64,000 nucleotides of DNA, from positions 186,001-250,000 of the forward strand of contig JAGTJW010000001.1 in NCBI GenBank assembly GCA_023657425.1, written 5' to 3'. The notes under the pieces are model-generated. The model searched no databases. It had not been told where the DNA came from and worked only from the letters and a program-made list of their open reading frames with translations. Positions 7,455-16,387 of the stretch are shown one piece after another. The DNA is from Ideonella sp. WA131b. Its GTDB lineage: Bacteria; Pseudomonadota; Gammaproteobacteria; Burkholderiales; Burkholderiaceae_C. Each line of letters starts with the position of its first letter. The first letter of the stretch is position 1. Position numbers and translations under genes: made by a program.

Positions 7455-8074
7455 CAGCGGTCCTTCAGCTCGGCGCGGCGGTTGCGGGCCCAGGCCGATT
7501 CGTCACTGCCCTGGGCAGCGGGCCGCTCCTCGCCAAAGCTCACGGCCTCGATCTGGCGCTCGCCCGCGCCCAGCAGCACCAAGGAGCGCGCCACCGCCTC
7601 GGCGCGCTTCTGGCCCAGCGCCAGGTTGTACTCACGGCCGCCGCGCTCGTCGGTGTGGCCCTCGACGACGATGCGTTTGCCGCCTTCGCGCGCCAGCACG
7701 CGCGCATGGCCCTCGATCAGCGACTTGTACTCGTCGCTGATGGCAAAACTGTCGAAGTCGAAGTAGACGACGCGCTCAGCCGGCGCGGCCAGCGCGCCCC
7801 CGGCCGCGGCGTTGGCGCCGGGGCGCGCTGCCGCGTTACGAGCCGCGAGGTCAACCGTCGCGACGCCCGACTGCGGCGCCGCCGCGGCGGTGGCGGCCGG
7901 CGCCGGTGCTGCGGCGGCCGGGGTCACGGGGGTGGCCGCGGCGGTCTGCACCGGGGCTGGGCTGGAATCGTCCACGCGGCTGGGCGCGGCGCAGCCGGCC
8001 ACGAGCGCCGCCGCCGCCAGCGGCAGGAGCAGACGCAGCCTGGGGTGGATCGAGAAGCACAGAGGGGTCGTCAT
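7454..8074 (-). CDS. pal: peptidoglycan-associated lipoprotein Pal
   Basis: A 206-residue outer-membrane lipoprotein anchoring the envelope to peptidoglycan and binding TolB. The chosen ATG at 8074 is preceded by AAGGATC, a good ribosome site; an upstream ATG would give an unlikely extension. The lipobox LVAGC puts the lipidated Cys at residue 28. A Pro/Ala-rich linker follows, then an OmpA-like domain: VYFDFDSFAISDEY, VEGHTDERGGREYNLALGQKRA and VSFGEERP, with the Asp and Arg that hold diaminopimelate. It lies 44 bases downstream of tolB and is coupled to cpoB. Confidence 0.95.
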   Translation of the reverse strand: MTTPLCFSIHPRLRLLLPLAAAALVAGCAAPSRVDDSSPAPVQTAAATPVTPAAAAPAPAATAAAAPQSGVATVDLAARNAAARPGANAAAGGALAAPAERVVYFDFDSFAISDEYKSLIEGHARVLAREGGKRIVVEGHTDERGGREYNLALGQKRAEAVARSLVLLGAGERQIEAVSFGEERPAAQGSDESAWARNRRAELKDR

Positions 8075-8118
8075 GGTGATCCTTCGCGAAACAGGGCAAG
8101 GCAGGGCTGGGGAGAGCA

Positions 8119-9453
8119 TCATCGACCGTAAGGACCCCAGGCCGGTTCCCTCATGTCGGCGCCGCTGGCCAGCAGCCGCGTCTTGACCTTGCCGTCCAGG
8201 GTGGTGGTCATCAACACGTCACCGCCGCCGCTGCGCGTGGCGTAGACGATGAGGCGGCCGTTGGGCGCGAAGCTGGGGCTTTCGTCGTCGCGCGTGTCGG
8301 TCAGGGGCAGCGGCGGGCCGCTGGCCAGATCGAGCAGCATCAGTCGGAAGGCCCCGGCCTGGCGCGAGACGTAGGCCAGTTGCCCGCCGTCAGGGCTGAT
8401 CGCGGGGCTGATGTTGTAGTCGCCCTGGAAGGTGATGCGCTCCACAGCGCCGCCGCCGGAGGGCACGCGGTAAACCTGGGGGCCGCCGCCGCGGTCGCTG
8501 ACGAAGTAGACGGACTCGCCATCGGGGCTCCACACGGCCTCGGTGTCGATGGCGGCACTGGCCGTCAGTCTCCGCGGGCTGCCGCCGCCGTCGGCGTTGA
8601 TCAGGTAGAGCTGCGAATTGCCGTCGCGCGACAGCGTGGCGACAAGCCGGCGGCCGTCGGGGCTCCAGGCCGGGGCGCTGTTGCTGCCGCGGAAGTCGGC
8701 CAGCACGCGGCGGCTGCCACTGGCCACGTCTTGCACCCACACCACGGCCTTCTGCGTCTCGAAGGACACGTAGGCCAGCCGCTTGCCGTCGGGGCTCCAG
8801 GCGGGGCTGATGATGGGCTCGGGGCTGGCCAGCGCGATCTGCCCGCCCTCGCCGTCGGGGTCGGTCACGTGCAGTGTGTAGCGGCGGCCGGTGCGCAGCA
8901 CGTAGGCGATGCGCGTGGCAAACACGCCGCGCTGGCCCGTGAGCTTTTCGTGGATGAGGTCGGACAGGCGGTGCGCCGCCAGGCGCAGATCGGCCGGCAG
9001 CACGACGCTGCCCTGGCCGGCAAGCTCGGTGCTGCGCACACTGTCCCACAGGCGCATGCGCACGTCGACGCGGCCGTCGGCCAGCCGCGTGGCCGAGCCG
9101 GCCACCAAGGCGTCGGCACCCTGGCCGCGGAGCGCGGCGAGGTCGGGCACGCTGCGCTCGTCCAGCCCCGGCGGTACGGCGATCACGCGGAAGGCGCCAC
9201 TGCGCTCGAGGTTGGCCCGGATGATGGCCGACAGCGCCACGCCCGTGGCTGTCTCGTCGCGGAAGGGCGCCAGCGCCACCGGGATCTGCGTGGCACCGAC
9301 GCCGGTGATCTCGACCCGCACTTGCGCCAGGGCCGCAGCGGAGCCCAGGCCCAGCCCGGCGATCGCGCTGGTGGCCGAGATCGCCTGCAGCCAGCGGCGA
9401 CGGCTCCAGGTTGCGCCCGGGCCGGGGCCCGGCGATGGGGGTGATGTCGTCAC
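8119..9453 (-). CDS. tolB: Tol-Pal translocation protein TolB
   Basis: A 444-residue periplasmic protein with an N-terminal domain that touches TolA/Pal and a C-terminal six-bladed propeller. Blade motifs of the form SPAWSPDGKRLAYVSF recur about every 43 residues (near 210-400). The signal region is unusual: SRRRWLQ at residues 17-23 before a hydrophobic stretch ending ALAQ at 44 resembles a twin-arginine motif, and tatABC lies in this window; Sec export is also possible. tolQRA, which normally precede tolB, are not upstream; msbA starts divergently 95 bases away. That gap should hold both promoters; I cannot pick them confidently. Confidence 0.93.
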   Translation of the reverse strand: MTTSPPSPGPGPGATWSRRRWLQAISATSAIAGLGLGSAAALAQVRVEITGVGATQIPVALAPFRDETATGVALSAIIRANLERSGAFRVIAVPPGLDERSVPDLAALRGQGADALVAGSATRLADGRVDVRMRLWDSVRSTELAGQGSVVLPADLRLAAHRLSDLIHEKLTGQRGVFATRIAYVLRTGRRYTLHVTDPDGEGGQIALASPEPIISPAWSPDGKRLAYVSFETQKAVVWVQDVASGSRRVLADFRGSNSAPAWSPDGRRLVATLSRDGNSQLYLINADGGGSPRRLTASAAIDTEAVWSPDGESVYFVSDRGGGPQVYRVPSGGGAVERITFQGDYNISPAISPDGGQLAYVSRQAGAFRLMLLDLASGPPLPLTDTRDDESPSFAPNGRLIVYATRSGGGDVLMTTTLDGKVKTRLLASGADMREPAWGPYGR

Positions 9454-9548
9454 GGGGTTGCGATTGTAGGCAGCGCCATCGGCGCGACCGTATCGAAGCG
9501 CAAGAGCACCCGCCGATAATGCGGCCGCCCCTGCCCCCAGCCACCTGA

Positions 9549-11273
9549 ATGCCCTCTCTGCTGCAGCGCTTTGCGCGGATCAAGCCCTACCTGCGCGGCA
9601 GCCATGCCGGCCTGGTGGCCGCCGTGGGCGGCGCAGTGGTCACGGCGATCACGGAACCGATGATCCCGGCGCTGATGAGCCGGCTGCTCGATCAGGGCTT
9701 CACGGCGGGCACCTTGCCGCTGTGGATGGTGCCGGCGGCCATCATCGGCCTCTTCGCGATCCGCGGTCTCTCGGGCTTCATCTCGCAGTACGGCCTGGCC
9801 TGGACGGCCACGCGCACGGTGCTGAAGCTGCGCGAGCACCTGTTCGCGCGGCTCCTGGCCAACGAGCCGGGCCTGTTCTCGCGGAGCAGCGCGAGCAGCA
9901 TGACCAACACCCTGGTCTACGAGACGCAGGGCGGCGTCACCACGCTCGTGGGCTGCCTGCTGACGTTGGTGCGCGACACGCTCACGCTGGTGGCGCTTCT
10001 CGGCTATCTGCTGTTCCTGAACTGGCAGCTCACGCTGGTGGTGGCGCTGCTGTTCCCGGCCGTGGCGCTGGTGATGCGCGTGCTGGGCCAGCGGCTGCAC
10101 CGGCTCACGGTGGAGGCGCAGAAGGCCACCGACTCGCTGGCCTACGTGGTGGAAGAGAACATGCTGGCCTGGCGCATCGTGCGCCTGCACGGCGCCGAGC
10201 CGCAACAGGCCGAACGCTTCTTCAGCCGTGCCGACGTGGTGCGCCGGCTCACGCTGAAGGGCGTGGTCGCGGCCGCGTCGATGACGCCGGTGACGCAGAT
10301 GCTCGCAGCCTGCGCCTTGAGCGGCGTCATCACAGTGGCGCTGTGGCAAAGCAGCCAGGGCGGCGCCACGGTGGGCAGCTTCGTCGGCTTCGTGACGGCC
10401 ATGCTGATGCTGATTGCGCCCGTAAAGCACCTGTCGGACGTGATGGCGCCGCTGACGCGCGGCCTGGCCGCCGTGGAGCGCGGGCTCGACCACATCGAGC
10501 ACACTGCCGTCGAAAGCGGCGGCACGCACGACGGTGGCCGCGCGGCCGGCGAGATCCGCTTCGAGAACGTGGGCCTGGCGTGGCGCGACGATGCACCGCC
10601 CGCGCTGGCCGGCATCAACCTCGTCATCCGCCCCGGCGAGGCGGTGGCGCTGGTGGGCCCCTCGGGCGCGGGCAAGACGACGCTGGTGAACCTGCTGCCG
10701 CGCTTTCTGCAGCCCAGCAGCGGCCGCATCACGCTCGACGGCGTGCCGCTGGCCGACTGGGACATGCACGCGCTGCGCCGGCAGTTCGCGCTCGTCAGCC
10801 AGGACGTGGTGCTGTTCAACGACAGCGTCGCGGCCAACGTCAGCCTGGGCGCGCCGATGCCGCGCGAGCAGGTGCGCGCGGCGCTGGCGGCGGCCAACCT
10901 GCTGGAGTTCGTGGAGTCGCTGCCCGACGGCCTGGACACCGCCATCGGCCACAACGGCAGCCAGCTCTCGGGCGGGCAGCGCCAGCGCCTGGCGATTGCA
11001 CGCGCAGTGGCCAAGGACGCGCCGGTGCTCATCCTCGACGAGGCCACCTCGGCGCTCGACAGCGAGAGCGAGCGTGCCGTGCAGGACGCGCTGGAGCGGC
11101 TGATGAAGGGCCGCACGACGCTGGTCATCGCGCACCGGCTGTCGACGATCGAAAACGCCGACCGCGTCGTGGCGCTCGAGAGCGGCCATCTCGTCGAACA
11201 AGGCACCCACGCCGAACTGCTGGCCGCCGGCGGCGTGTATGCGCGGCTGCACGCGATGCAGTTCAAGACCTGA
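9549..11273 (+). CDS. msbA: lipid A-core flippase MsbA
   Basis: A 574-residue half-size ABC transporter that flips lipid A-core across the inner membrane. The N-terminal 310 residues hold six membrane helices. The ATPase domain shows Walker A GPSGAGKTT at 370-378, the signature LSGGQ at 473-477, Walker B and D-loop ILDEATSALDS at 495-505 and the switch His in IAHRLST. Length and the N-terminal RFARIKPYLR are typical of betaproteobacterial MsbA. It runs divergently from tolB and is followed after 13 bases by a peroxidase-like gene, probably co-transcribed. Confidence 0.93.
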   Translation: MPSLLQRFARIKPYLRGSHAGLVAAVGGAVVTAITEPMIPALMSRLLDQGFTAGTLPLWMVPAAIIGLFAIRGLSGFISQYGLAWTATRTVLKLREHLFARLLANEPGLFSRSSASSMTNTLVYETQGGVTTLVGCLLTLVRDTLTLVALLGYLLFLNWQLTLVVALLFPAVALVMRVLGQRLHRLTVEAQKATDSLAYVVEENMLAWRIVRLHGAEPQQAERFFSRADVVRRLTLKGVVAAASMTPVTQMLAACALSGVITVALWQSSQGGATVGSFVGFVTAMLMLIAPVKHLSDVMAPLTRGLAAVERGLDHIEHTAVESGGTHDGGRAAGEIRFENVGLAWRDDAPPALAGINLVIRPGEAVALVGPSGAGKTTLVNLLPRFLQPSSGRITLDGVPLADWDMHALRRQFALVSQDVVLFNDSVAANVSLGAPMPREQVRAALAAANLLEFVESLPDGLDTAIGHNGSQLSGGQRQRLAIARAVAKDAPVLILDEATSALDSESERAVQDALERLMKGRTTLVIAHRLSTIENADRVVALESGHLVEQGTHAELLAAGGVYARLHAMQFKT

Positions 11274-11286
11274 AGGACACCCGCCA

Positions 11287-11877
11287 GTGAGCACGCCCCC
11301 GATCAGCCGCTACCCCGTGCCCGAGCTGGCCGGCCTGCCCGAAGACCTGCGCACCCGCATCCTCGAGGTGCAGGCCAAGGCCGGATTCGTGCCCAACGTG
11401 TTTCTGGCGCTGGCGCACCGGCCGGCCGAGTGGCGCGCCTTCATGGCCTACCACGACGCCCTGCTGCTCAAGGACACGGGCTCGTTGAGCAAGGGCGAGC
11501 GCGAGATGATCATCGTCGCCACCAGCGCCGCCAACCAGTGCCTGTATTGCGTGGTGGCGCATGGCGCCATCCTGCGCGTGTACGAGAAGGCGCCGCTGCT
11601 GGCCGACCAGATTGCGGTCAACCACCGCAAGGCGCCGATCACGCCGCGGCAGCGCGCGATGCTCGACTTTGCGATGAAGGTGACGACGGCCTCACACGCC
11701 ATCGACGAGGCCGACTTCTCGGCACTGCGCGCGCACGGCTTCGACGACGAGGACGCCTGGGACATCGGCGCCATCGCGGCCTTCTTCGGACTCAGCAACC
11801 GCATGGCCAACTTGACAGCGATGCGGCCGAACGACGAATTCTATCTGATGGGGCGGGTGCCGCGGGCGGCGAAGTAG
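11287..11877 (+). CDS. peroxidase-related enzyme (AhpD/carboxymuconolactone decarboxylase-like)
   Basis: A 196-residue cytoplasmic protein of the alkylhydroperoxidase AhpD superfamily. The reactive motif CLYCVVAHG (Cys-x-x-Cys with a His three residues on) and the preceding EREMIIVATSAANQ match peroxidase-related enzymes thought to reduce organic peroxides. The N-terminal YPVPELAGLPEDLRTRI and C-terminal LSNRMANLTAMRPNDEFYLMGR are also typical. The start is taken as the GTG at 11287, 13 bases after msbA; an earlier in-frame ATG would lie inside msbA. The electron donor is unknown. Confidence 0.85.
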   Translation: MSTPPISRYPVPELAGLPEDLRTRILEVQAKAGFVPNVFLALAHRPAEWRAFMAYHDALLLKDTGSLSKGEREMIIVATSAANQCLYCVVAHGAILRVYEKAPLLADQIAVNHRKAPITPRQRAMLDFAMKVTTASHAIDEADFSALRAHGFDDEDAWDIGAIAAFFGLSNRMANLTAMRPNDEFYLMGRVPRAAK

Positions 11878-11907
11878 CGCGCGGCGGCGGCGGCCCTTCG
11901 ACACGGG

Positions 11908-12001
11908 GGCTTCGACAGGCTCAGCCCCCCTGCTCAGGGCGAACGGGTGGGGAGGGCGTCGGGCTGAGCCTGTCGAAGCCCCCCCTGAGCCTGTCGAAGG
12001 G
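11908..12001. repeat. REP-like inverted repeat cluster
   Basis: GGCTTCGACAGGCTCAGCCC (11908-11927) is perfectly inverted at 11961-11980, and a third partial copy, CTGAGCCTGTCGAAGG, follows at about 11985-12000. A degenerate CTTCGACA precedes the set at 11896. This core is a widely dispersed REP-like palindrome in high-GC proteobacteria. It fills the gap between the convergent peroxidase-like gene and htpX and could form long hairpins that protect mRNA ends. Confidence 0.8.
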
Positions 12002-12007
12002 CCCCAC

Positions 12008-12033
12008 AAAAAAGGCCGCCCGAAGGCGGCCTT
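12008..12033 (-). terminator. intrinsic terminator of htpX
   Basis: A nine-base-pair stem AAGGCCGCC / GGCGGCCTT with a four-base loop, flanked on the plus-strand 5' side by six A residues (12008-12013). On the minus strand the hairpin is therefore followed by a T run, 20 bases after the htpX stop. On the plus strand there is no strong T run. Confidence 0.8.
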
Positions 12034-12052
12034 CATCTAGCGAGCGCGCGGC

Positions 12053-12928
12053 TCAATGGCCCTGCTGCAGCGCGCGGATGCGGTCTTCGATCGGCGGGTG
12101 GCTCGAGAACAGCGCCATCAGGCCGCTGGGGCGTGAGTTGATGCCCATGTTCTGCACGCTCGACGGCAACTGGCCGGGGTCCATGCCGCCCAGGCGGGCC
12201 AGCGCGTTGATCATCGGCTGCTTGCGGCCCATCAGCCCGGCGGCACCGGCGTCGGCGCGGTACTCGCGCTGCCGCGAGAACCAGGCCACGACGATGGCGG
12301 CCAACACGCCCAGGACGATGTCGAGCACGATGGTGGTCACGTAGTAGCCGATGCCCGGACCGTCGTTGGTGTTGCGCAGGATGACCTTGTCGACGAAGTA
12401 GCCGATCACGCGCGACAGGAACACCACGAAGGTGTTCATCACGCCCTGGATGAGCGTGAGCGTGACCATGTCACCGTTGGCCACGTGCGCGACCTCGTGG
12501 CCGATGACGGCCTCGACCTCGTCGCGGTTCATGCTGTGCAGCAGGCCCGTGCTGACGGCCACCAGGGCCGAATTCTTGAAGGCACCGGTGGCGAAGGCGT
12601 TGGGCTCGCCCTCGTAGAGGGCGACCTCGGGCATGCCGATGCCAGCCTTCTGCGAAAAGCGTTCCACCGTCTGCACGATCCAGCGGTGCGTGGGGTCGGT
12701 GCTGTTGTTGATGATCTGGGCGCGCGTGGACCACTTGGCCATCGGCTTGCTCATCAGCAGCGAGATGAAGGCGCCACCGAAGCCCATGACGGCCGCGAAG
12801 CCCAGCAGCATCGGCAGGTTCAGGCCGTTGGCGGTGAGGAAGCGGTTCAGGCCCAGCAGGTGCACGGCCAAGCCCAGCACCAGCATCACGGCCAGGTTGG
12901 TGACGACAAACAGGACGATGCGTTTCAT
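12053..12928 (-). CDS. htpX: membrane zinc protease HtpX
   Basis: A 291-residue inner-membrane M48 metalloprotease that degrades misfolded membrane proteins. Two N-terminal membrane helices (about 5-25 and 38-58) are followed by HEVAH at 144-148 (H144, E145, H148) and the third zinc ligand in the [10 protein letters not shown] segment; two more hydrophobic helices lie between. Length matches E. coli HtpX. A sigma-32-like promoter lies upstream at 12989-13016 and an intrinsic terminator follows, so it looks monocistronic and heat-inducible. Confidence 0.95.
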   Translation of the reverse strand: MKRIVLFVVTNLAVMLVLGLAVHLLGLNRFLTANGLNLPMLLGFAAVMGFGGAFISLLMSKPMAKWSTRAQIINNSTDPTHRWIVQTVERFSQKAGIGMPEVALYEGEPNAFATGAFKNSALVAVSTGLLHSMNRDEVEAVIGHEVAHVANGDMVTLTLIQGVMNTFVVFLSRVIGYFVDKVILRNTNDGPGIGYYVTTIVLDIVLGVLAAIVVAWFSRQREYRADAGAAGLMGRKQPMINALARLGGMDPGQLPSSVQNMGINSRPSGLMALFSSHPPIEDRIRALQQGH

Positions 12929-12988
12929 GGCCTTGGTTCAACAGTGGGAGTGGCCCCGACAGGGGCCCGGAAACTCCAACGGGCCCGC

Positions 12989-13016
12989 ATCTTAGGGCGC
13001 GCCCTGGTCTTTCAAG
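12989..13016 (-). promoter_or_regulatory. candidate heat-shock (sigma-32) promoter of htpX
   Basis: On the minus strand CTTGAAA (13016-13010) is followed after 13 bases by CCTAAGAT (12996-12989). The -35 matches the sigma-32 consensus exactly and the -10 resembles CCCCATNT in part. The distance to the htpX ATG is about 60 bases. HtpX belongs to the heat-shock response in other bacteria, which supports the reading. Confidence 0.55.
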
Positions 13017-13050
13017 GTGCCCGGCCCGCCGTGGGGTCTTGCGCGGTGGT

Positions 13051-14031
13051 TCAGGAGCGCAGCAGCACCTTGGTGGGGCTGCCGGCCGGCACCAGCTCAA
13101 AACGCTCGGCCAGCGCGGCGAAGAACCGGGTCGACGGGGCGTTGCGGCCCAGCAGCCGGGCTTCGCGCAGGCGCTGCACGGCGACGTTGAGCGCCAGCGA
13201 CTGGCCGGCCGCGAGTTCGGGCAGCACGGCCAGCACCTGCTCGACGCGCGGGTCGGCCGGGGGCGCCGGCGGCGCGACCGGCTTCTCCGCGGGCTGGGCC
13301 GCCTTGCGGGCCGGCGTCTTGCGGGCCCGCTTGGCTGGCGCCGCTGCGGGCTCGGGGGCCGCGGCCGACTCGGCCAGGATGTCGGCCATGACGCCGGCCA
13401 GCGCGTCGGACGTGGCGTCGGACGTGGTATCCGGGCTCGACGCCGCCTTGCGCGCCAGCGGCTTCTTGCGCGCGGCCGGCTTCTTCGGCGGCGCCGGCGG
13501 GGCCTCGGCGGCCGGGGCCGGCTCGGCCGCCTGCGGCGGCGCCGCCTTGCGGGTGCTGGTCTTGCGCGCCGCGGTCTTGCGCGGGGCTCGCGCCGCCGGC
13601 TCGGCCTTGCGGTGCTCGAGCACCGTGTAGTCGTCGTAGACGTCCTGCGTCTCGTCGCCGGTCTTGCCTTTCTGCCCGATGCCGCGCACGACGCAGCCCT
13701 TCTCGCGCAGCCGCTGCACCAGCGGCGCGAAGTCGCTGTCGCTGCTGGCGATCACCACCACGTCGGGCCGCTCGGCGAGCACCAGGTCGATGGCGTCGAC
13801 GGCCAGCGCGATGTCGGTGCTGTTCTTGCCGGTGGCCAGGTTCACCATGGGCTTGATGGCCAGGCGCTTGAATGCCGGCTGGTGCTTCACGGCGCTCTCG
13901 GCGGTGCAGTAGGCGCGGCGCACGTGCAGGCCGCCGTGCTGGTTGAGCAGCAGCCGGATGGCCTGCTCCATGACGTCGACGCTGACGTTGTCGGCATCGA
14001 TCAGCAGCATCACGCGCTCGGGGGTGCTCAT
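13051..14031 (-). CDS. NYN-domain ribonuclease-like protein with Ala/Lys/Pro-rich linker
   Basis: A 326-residue protein with an N-terminal NYN (PIN-like, LabA/DUF88) nuclease domain: LLIDADNVS with D12 and D14, [13 protein letters not shown] with D73, and [10 protein letters not shown] with D98 and D100 supply the acidic metal site. Residues about 140-265 are a low-complexity Ala, Lys, Arg and Pro linker resembling nucleic-acid-binding histone-like tails. The last 60 residues ([21 protein letters not shown]) look like a small helical RNA-binding module of the OST-HTH kind, which often accompanies NYN. Its start overlaps the pyrC stop by four bases (ATGA). The RNA target is unknown. Confidence 0.75.
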   Translation of the reverse strand: MSTPERVMLLIDADNVSVDVMEQAIRLLLNQHGGLHVRRAYCTAESAVKHQPAFKRLAIKPMVNLATGKNSTDIALAVDAIDLVLAERPDVVVIASSDSDFAPLVQRLREKGCVVRGIGQKGKTGDETQDVYDDYTVLEHRKAEPAARAPRKTAARKTSTRKAAPPQAAEPAPAAEAPPAPPKKPAARKKPLARKAASSPDTTSDATSDALAGVMADILAESAAAPEPAAAPAKRARKTPARKAAQPAEKPVAPPAPPADPRVEQVLAVLPELAAGQSLALNVAVQRLREARLLGRNAPSTRFFAALAERFELVPAGSPTKVLLRS

Positions 14032-15080
14032 GCTTGCAGGCTCCAGGCCAAGGTCTCGCCGCCCCGCAGGGGCTTGATCACGGCGTCGCCGAAGGGCAGC
14101 GTCTCGGGCAGCGTGAACGGCTGGCGCCTCAGGGTGACGCTGCCCTCGTTGAGCGGCAGGCCGTAGAAGCGCGGCCCGTGCTCGCTGGCGAAGCCCTCGA
14201 GCCGGTGCAGCGCACCCGCGGCCTCAAAGGCCTCGGCGTACAGCTCCAGCGCCGCGGGCGCCGTGTAGCAGCCGGCGCCGCAGACACTCTGCTCCTTGAG
14301 CTGCGCCGCGTGCGGCGCGCTGTCGGTGCCGAGGAAGAACTGGCCGCTGCCCGAGGTGGCCGCCGCCACCAGCGCCTGGCGGTGGCGCTCCTTCTTCAGC
14401 ACCGGCAGACAGTAGTGGTGCGGGCGCAGGCCGCCCACGAAGAGCGCGTTGCGGTTGTAGAGCAGGTGGTGGGCGGTGATGGTGGCGGCCGTCAGCGGGC
14501 CGGCCTGCGCCACATACTGTGCGGCATCGCTCGTGGTGATGTGCTCGAACACCACCTTGAGCGCCGGGAAATCGCGCCGCAGCGGCTGCATCACGCGCTC
14601 GATGAACACGGCCTCGCGGTCGAAGACGTCGATCTCGCCGTCGGTGACCTCGCCATGCACCAGCAGCAGCAGGCCTTCGCGCTGCATGGCCTCGAGCGTG
14701 CGCCAGGTCTTGCGGACGTCGGTGACGCCGGCATCGCTGTTGGTCGTGGCGCCGGCCGGGTAGAGCTTGAGCGCGACGACACCCGCGGCCTTGGCGCGCA
14801 CGATCTCCTCGGGCGGCGTGTTGTCGGTGAGGTAGAGCGTCATCAGCGGCTCGAAGGCCCTGCCGGCCGGCAGGGCCGCGAGGATGCGCCCGCGGTAGGC
14901 CACGGCCGCCGCGGCGGTGGTGACCGGCGGCTTCAGGTTGGGCATCACGATGGCCCGCGCGAACTGCCGGGCAGTGGCGGGCAGCACGGCGGCGAGTGCG
15001 GCGCCGTCGCGCAGGTGCAGATGCCAGTCGTCGGGGCGGCGGATCGTGAGGGACTCGACTTGCTCGCGGGATGCGCTCAT
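14028..15080 (-). CDS. pyrC: dihydroorotase
   Basis: A 350-residue zinc amidohydrolase for the third step of pyrimidine synthesis (carbamoyl-aspartate to dihydroorotate). Visible are the metal motif [10 protein letters not shown] near residue 18, the carbamylated Lys in [13 protein letters not shown], zinc His residues in VFEHITT and [13 protein letters not shown] text, and the catalytic Asp in GTDSAPH. The start is the ATG at 15080 (MSASREQ). Class II type, like E. coli PyrC. It overlaps the NYN gene by four bases and lies about 44 bases downstream of tdk, also a pyrimidine gene, on the same strand. Confidence 0.95.
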   Translation of the reverse strand: MSASREQVESLTIRRPDDWHLHLRDGAALAAVLPATARQFARAIVMPNLKPPVTTAAAAVAYRGRILAALPAGRAFEPLMTLYLTDNTPPEEIVRAKAAGVVALKLYPAGATTNSDAGVTDVRKTWRTLEAMQREGLLLLVHGEVTDGEIDVFDREAVFIERVMQPLRRDFPALKVVFEHITTSDAAQYVAQAGPLTAATITAHHLLYNRNALFVGGLRPHHYCLPVLKKERHRQALVAAATSGSGQFFLGTDSAPHAAQLKEQSVCGAGCYTAPAALELYAEAFEAAGALHRLEGFASEHGPRFYGLPLNEGSVTLRRQPFTLPETLPFGDAVIKPLRGGETLAWSLQA

Positions 15081-15123
15081 GCCGTCGATTGTCCCATCCC
15101 GTGCTGGGGACGCAGGGGCGCCC

Positions 15124-15717
15124 TCAGCCAAACAGCCCCGGTGCACGCGCCGGGTCGTCGTCGTCGCTGTAGAAGCAGCCGGGGCAGACCGCGCGGTAGC
15201 GGTCGTTGCCGCCGATCAGCACCTGTTCGCCGTCCTTGACGCGGCGGCCGTCGGCATCCACCCGCAGGTTCATGCTGGCCTTGCGGGCGCAGGCGCAGAT
15301 GGTCTTCATCTCCTCCAGGTCGTCGGCCAGCGCCAGCAGCAGCGTCGAGCCGGGGAACGGGTCGCCGCGGAAGTCGCTGCGCAGGCCGTAGCACAGCACC
15401 GGCACCGGGTGCCCGTGCGCCAGGCGGTGCAGTTGCCGCACCTGCCCGGGCGTGAGGAACTGGGCCTCGTCGATGAGCAGGCAGGCGACGCCGTCGCCGA
15501 CGCCGGCCGAGTCGAAGACGGTCTCGGGGCCGAAGGTCTCGACCTGCCGCGTCAGGCCCAGGCGCGAGCTGATGAGGCCCGCGCTCGAGCGGTCGTCGAG
15601 CGCGGCCGTGAAGAGGCGCACGCGCATGCCGCGCTCCTCGTAGTTGTAGGCGGCCTGCAGCAGGTTTGTCGACTTGCCGGCGTTCATCGCCGCGTAGCGG
15701 AAGTAGAGCTTGCTCAC
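15124..15717 (-). CDS. tdk: thymidine kinase (type II)
   Basis: A 197-residue salvage enzyme phosphorylating thymidine. The P-loop is AAMNAGKST at residues 9-17, the catalytic and lid segment reads [10 protein letters not shown] near 82, and the thymidine-binding stretch [14 protein letters not shown] follows. A zinc knuckle is formed by CACARKASM and CPGCFYSD. Family length is about 190. It lies 10 bases upstream of nothing on its own strand except ureG's end at 15728, so it may be read with the urease accessory genes or from its own promoter. Confidence 0.94.
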   Translation of the reverse strand: MSKLYFRYAAMNAGKSTNLLQAAYNYEERGMRVRLFTAALDDRSSAGLISSRLGLTRQVETFGPETVFDSAGVGDGVACLLIDEAQFLTPGQVRQLHRLAHGHPVPVLCYGLRSDFRGDPFPGSTLLLALADDLEEMKTICACARKASMNLRVDADGRRVKDGEQVLIGGNDRYRAVCPGCFYSDDDDPARAPGLFG

Positions 15718-15727
15718 GGCGCGCGCC

Positions 15728-16387
15728 TCACGCCTGCAGCAGGCCCCGCTTCTCGATGAAGGCCACCACCTCGGCCAGGCCCTGCTTGGTGCGCAGGTTC
15801 GTCATCACGAAAGGCCGCGTGCTGGCGTGCAGGGGGCGCATGCGCTTCGTGTCGGCTTCCATCACCGACAGATCGGCGCCGACATAGGGCGCGAGGTCGG
15901 TCTTGTTGATGACGAAGAGATCGCTCTTGGTGATGCCGGGGCCGCCCTTGCGCGGGATCTTCTCGCCGGCGGCGACGTCGATCACATAGATCGTCAGGTC
16001 GCTGAGCTCGGGGCTGAAGGTGGCGGCGAGGTTGTCGCCACCGCTTTCGATGAACACGATGTCGGCATCGGGGAACTGCTCGAGCAGTCGGTCGACGGCC
16101 TCGAGGTTGATCGACGCGTCTTCGCGGATGGCGGTGTGCGGGCAGCCGCCAGTCTCGACACCCACGATGCGCTCGGGCGCCAGCGCGCCGGCCACGGTGA
16201 GCAGGCGCTGGTCTTCCTTGGTGTAGATGTCGTTGGTGACGACGACGAGATCCCAGGTCTCGCGCATCGCTTTGCAGAGCATCTCCACCAGCGTGGTCTT
16301 GCCCGAACCGACAGGGCCGCCGACGCCCACGCGCAGCGGCGGGAGCTTCTTGGTGCGGCCGGGGATGGCATGCAGTCTGGACGTCAT
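15728..16387 (-). CDS. ureG: urease accessory GTPase UreG
   Basis: A 219-residue SIMIBI GTPase that powers nickel delivery to urease in the UreDFG complex. The P-loop GPVGSGKTT lies at 24-32, the metal motif in [17 protein letters not shown] (Cys-Pro-His binds nickel), then [19 protein letters not shown], and [13 protein letters not shown] for guanine recognition. The ATG at 16387 overlaps the ureF stop by four bases. It is the last of ureE-ureF-ureG. Length is in the normal 200-220 range. Confidence 0.97.
   Translation of the reverse strand: MTSRLHAIPGRTKKLPPLRVGVGGPVGSGKTTLVEMLCKAMRETWDLVVVTNDIYTKEDQRLLTVAGALAPERIVGVETGGCPHTAIREDASINLEAVDRLLEQFPDADIVFIESGGDNLAATFSPELSDLTIYVIDVAAGEKIPRKGGPGITKSDLFVINKTDLAPYVGADLSVMEADTKRMRPLHASTRPFVMTNLRTKQGLAEVVAFIEKRGLLQA

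Noticed and set aside
9450..11294. A long minus-strand frame opposite msbA
   Set aside because: Composition is His, Arg, Gln and Ala-rich with no domain, and msbA on the other strand has all ABC motifs.
12053..13630. Plus-strand open frames opposite htpX and the NYN gene
   Set aside because: No domain, biased composition and strong genes on the other strand.
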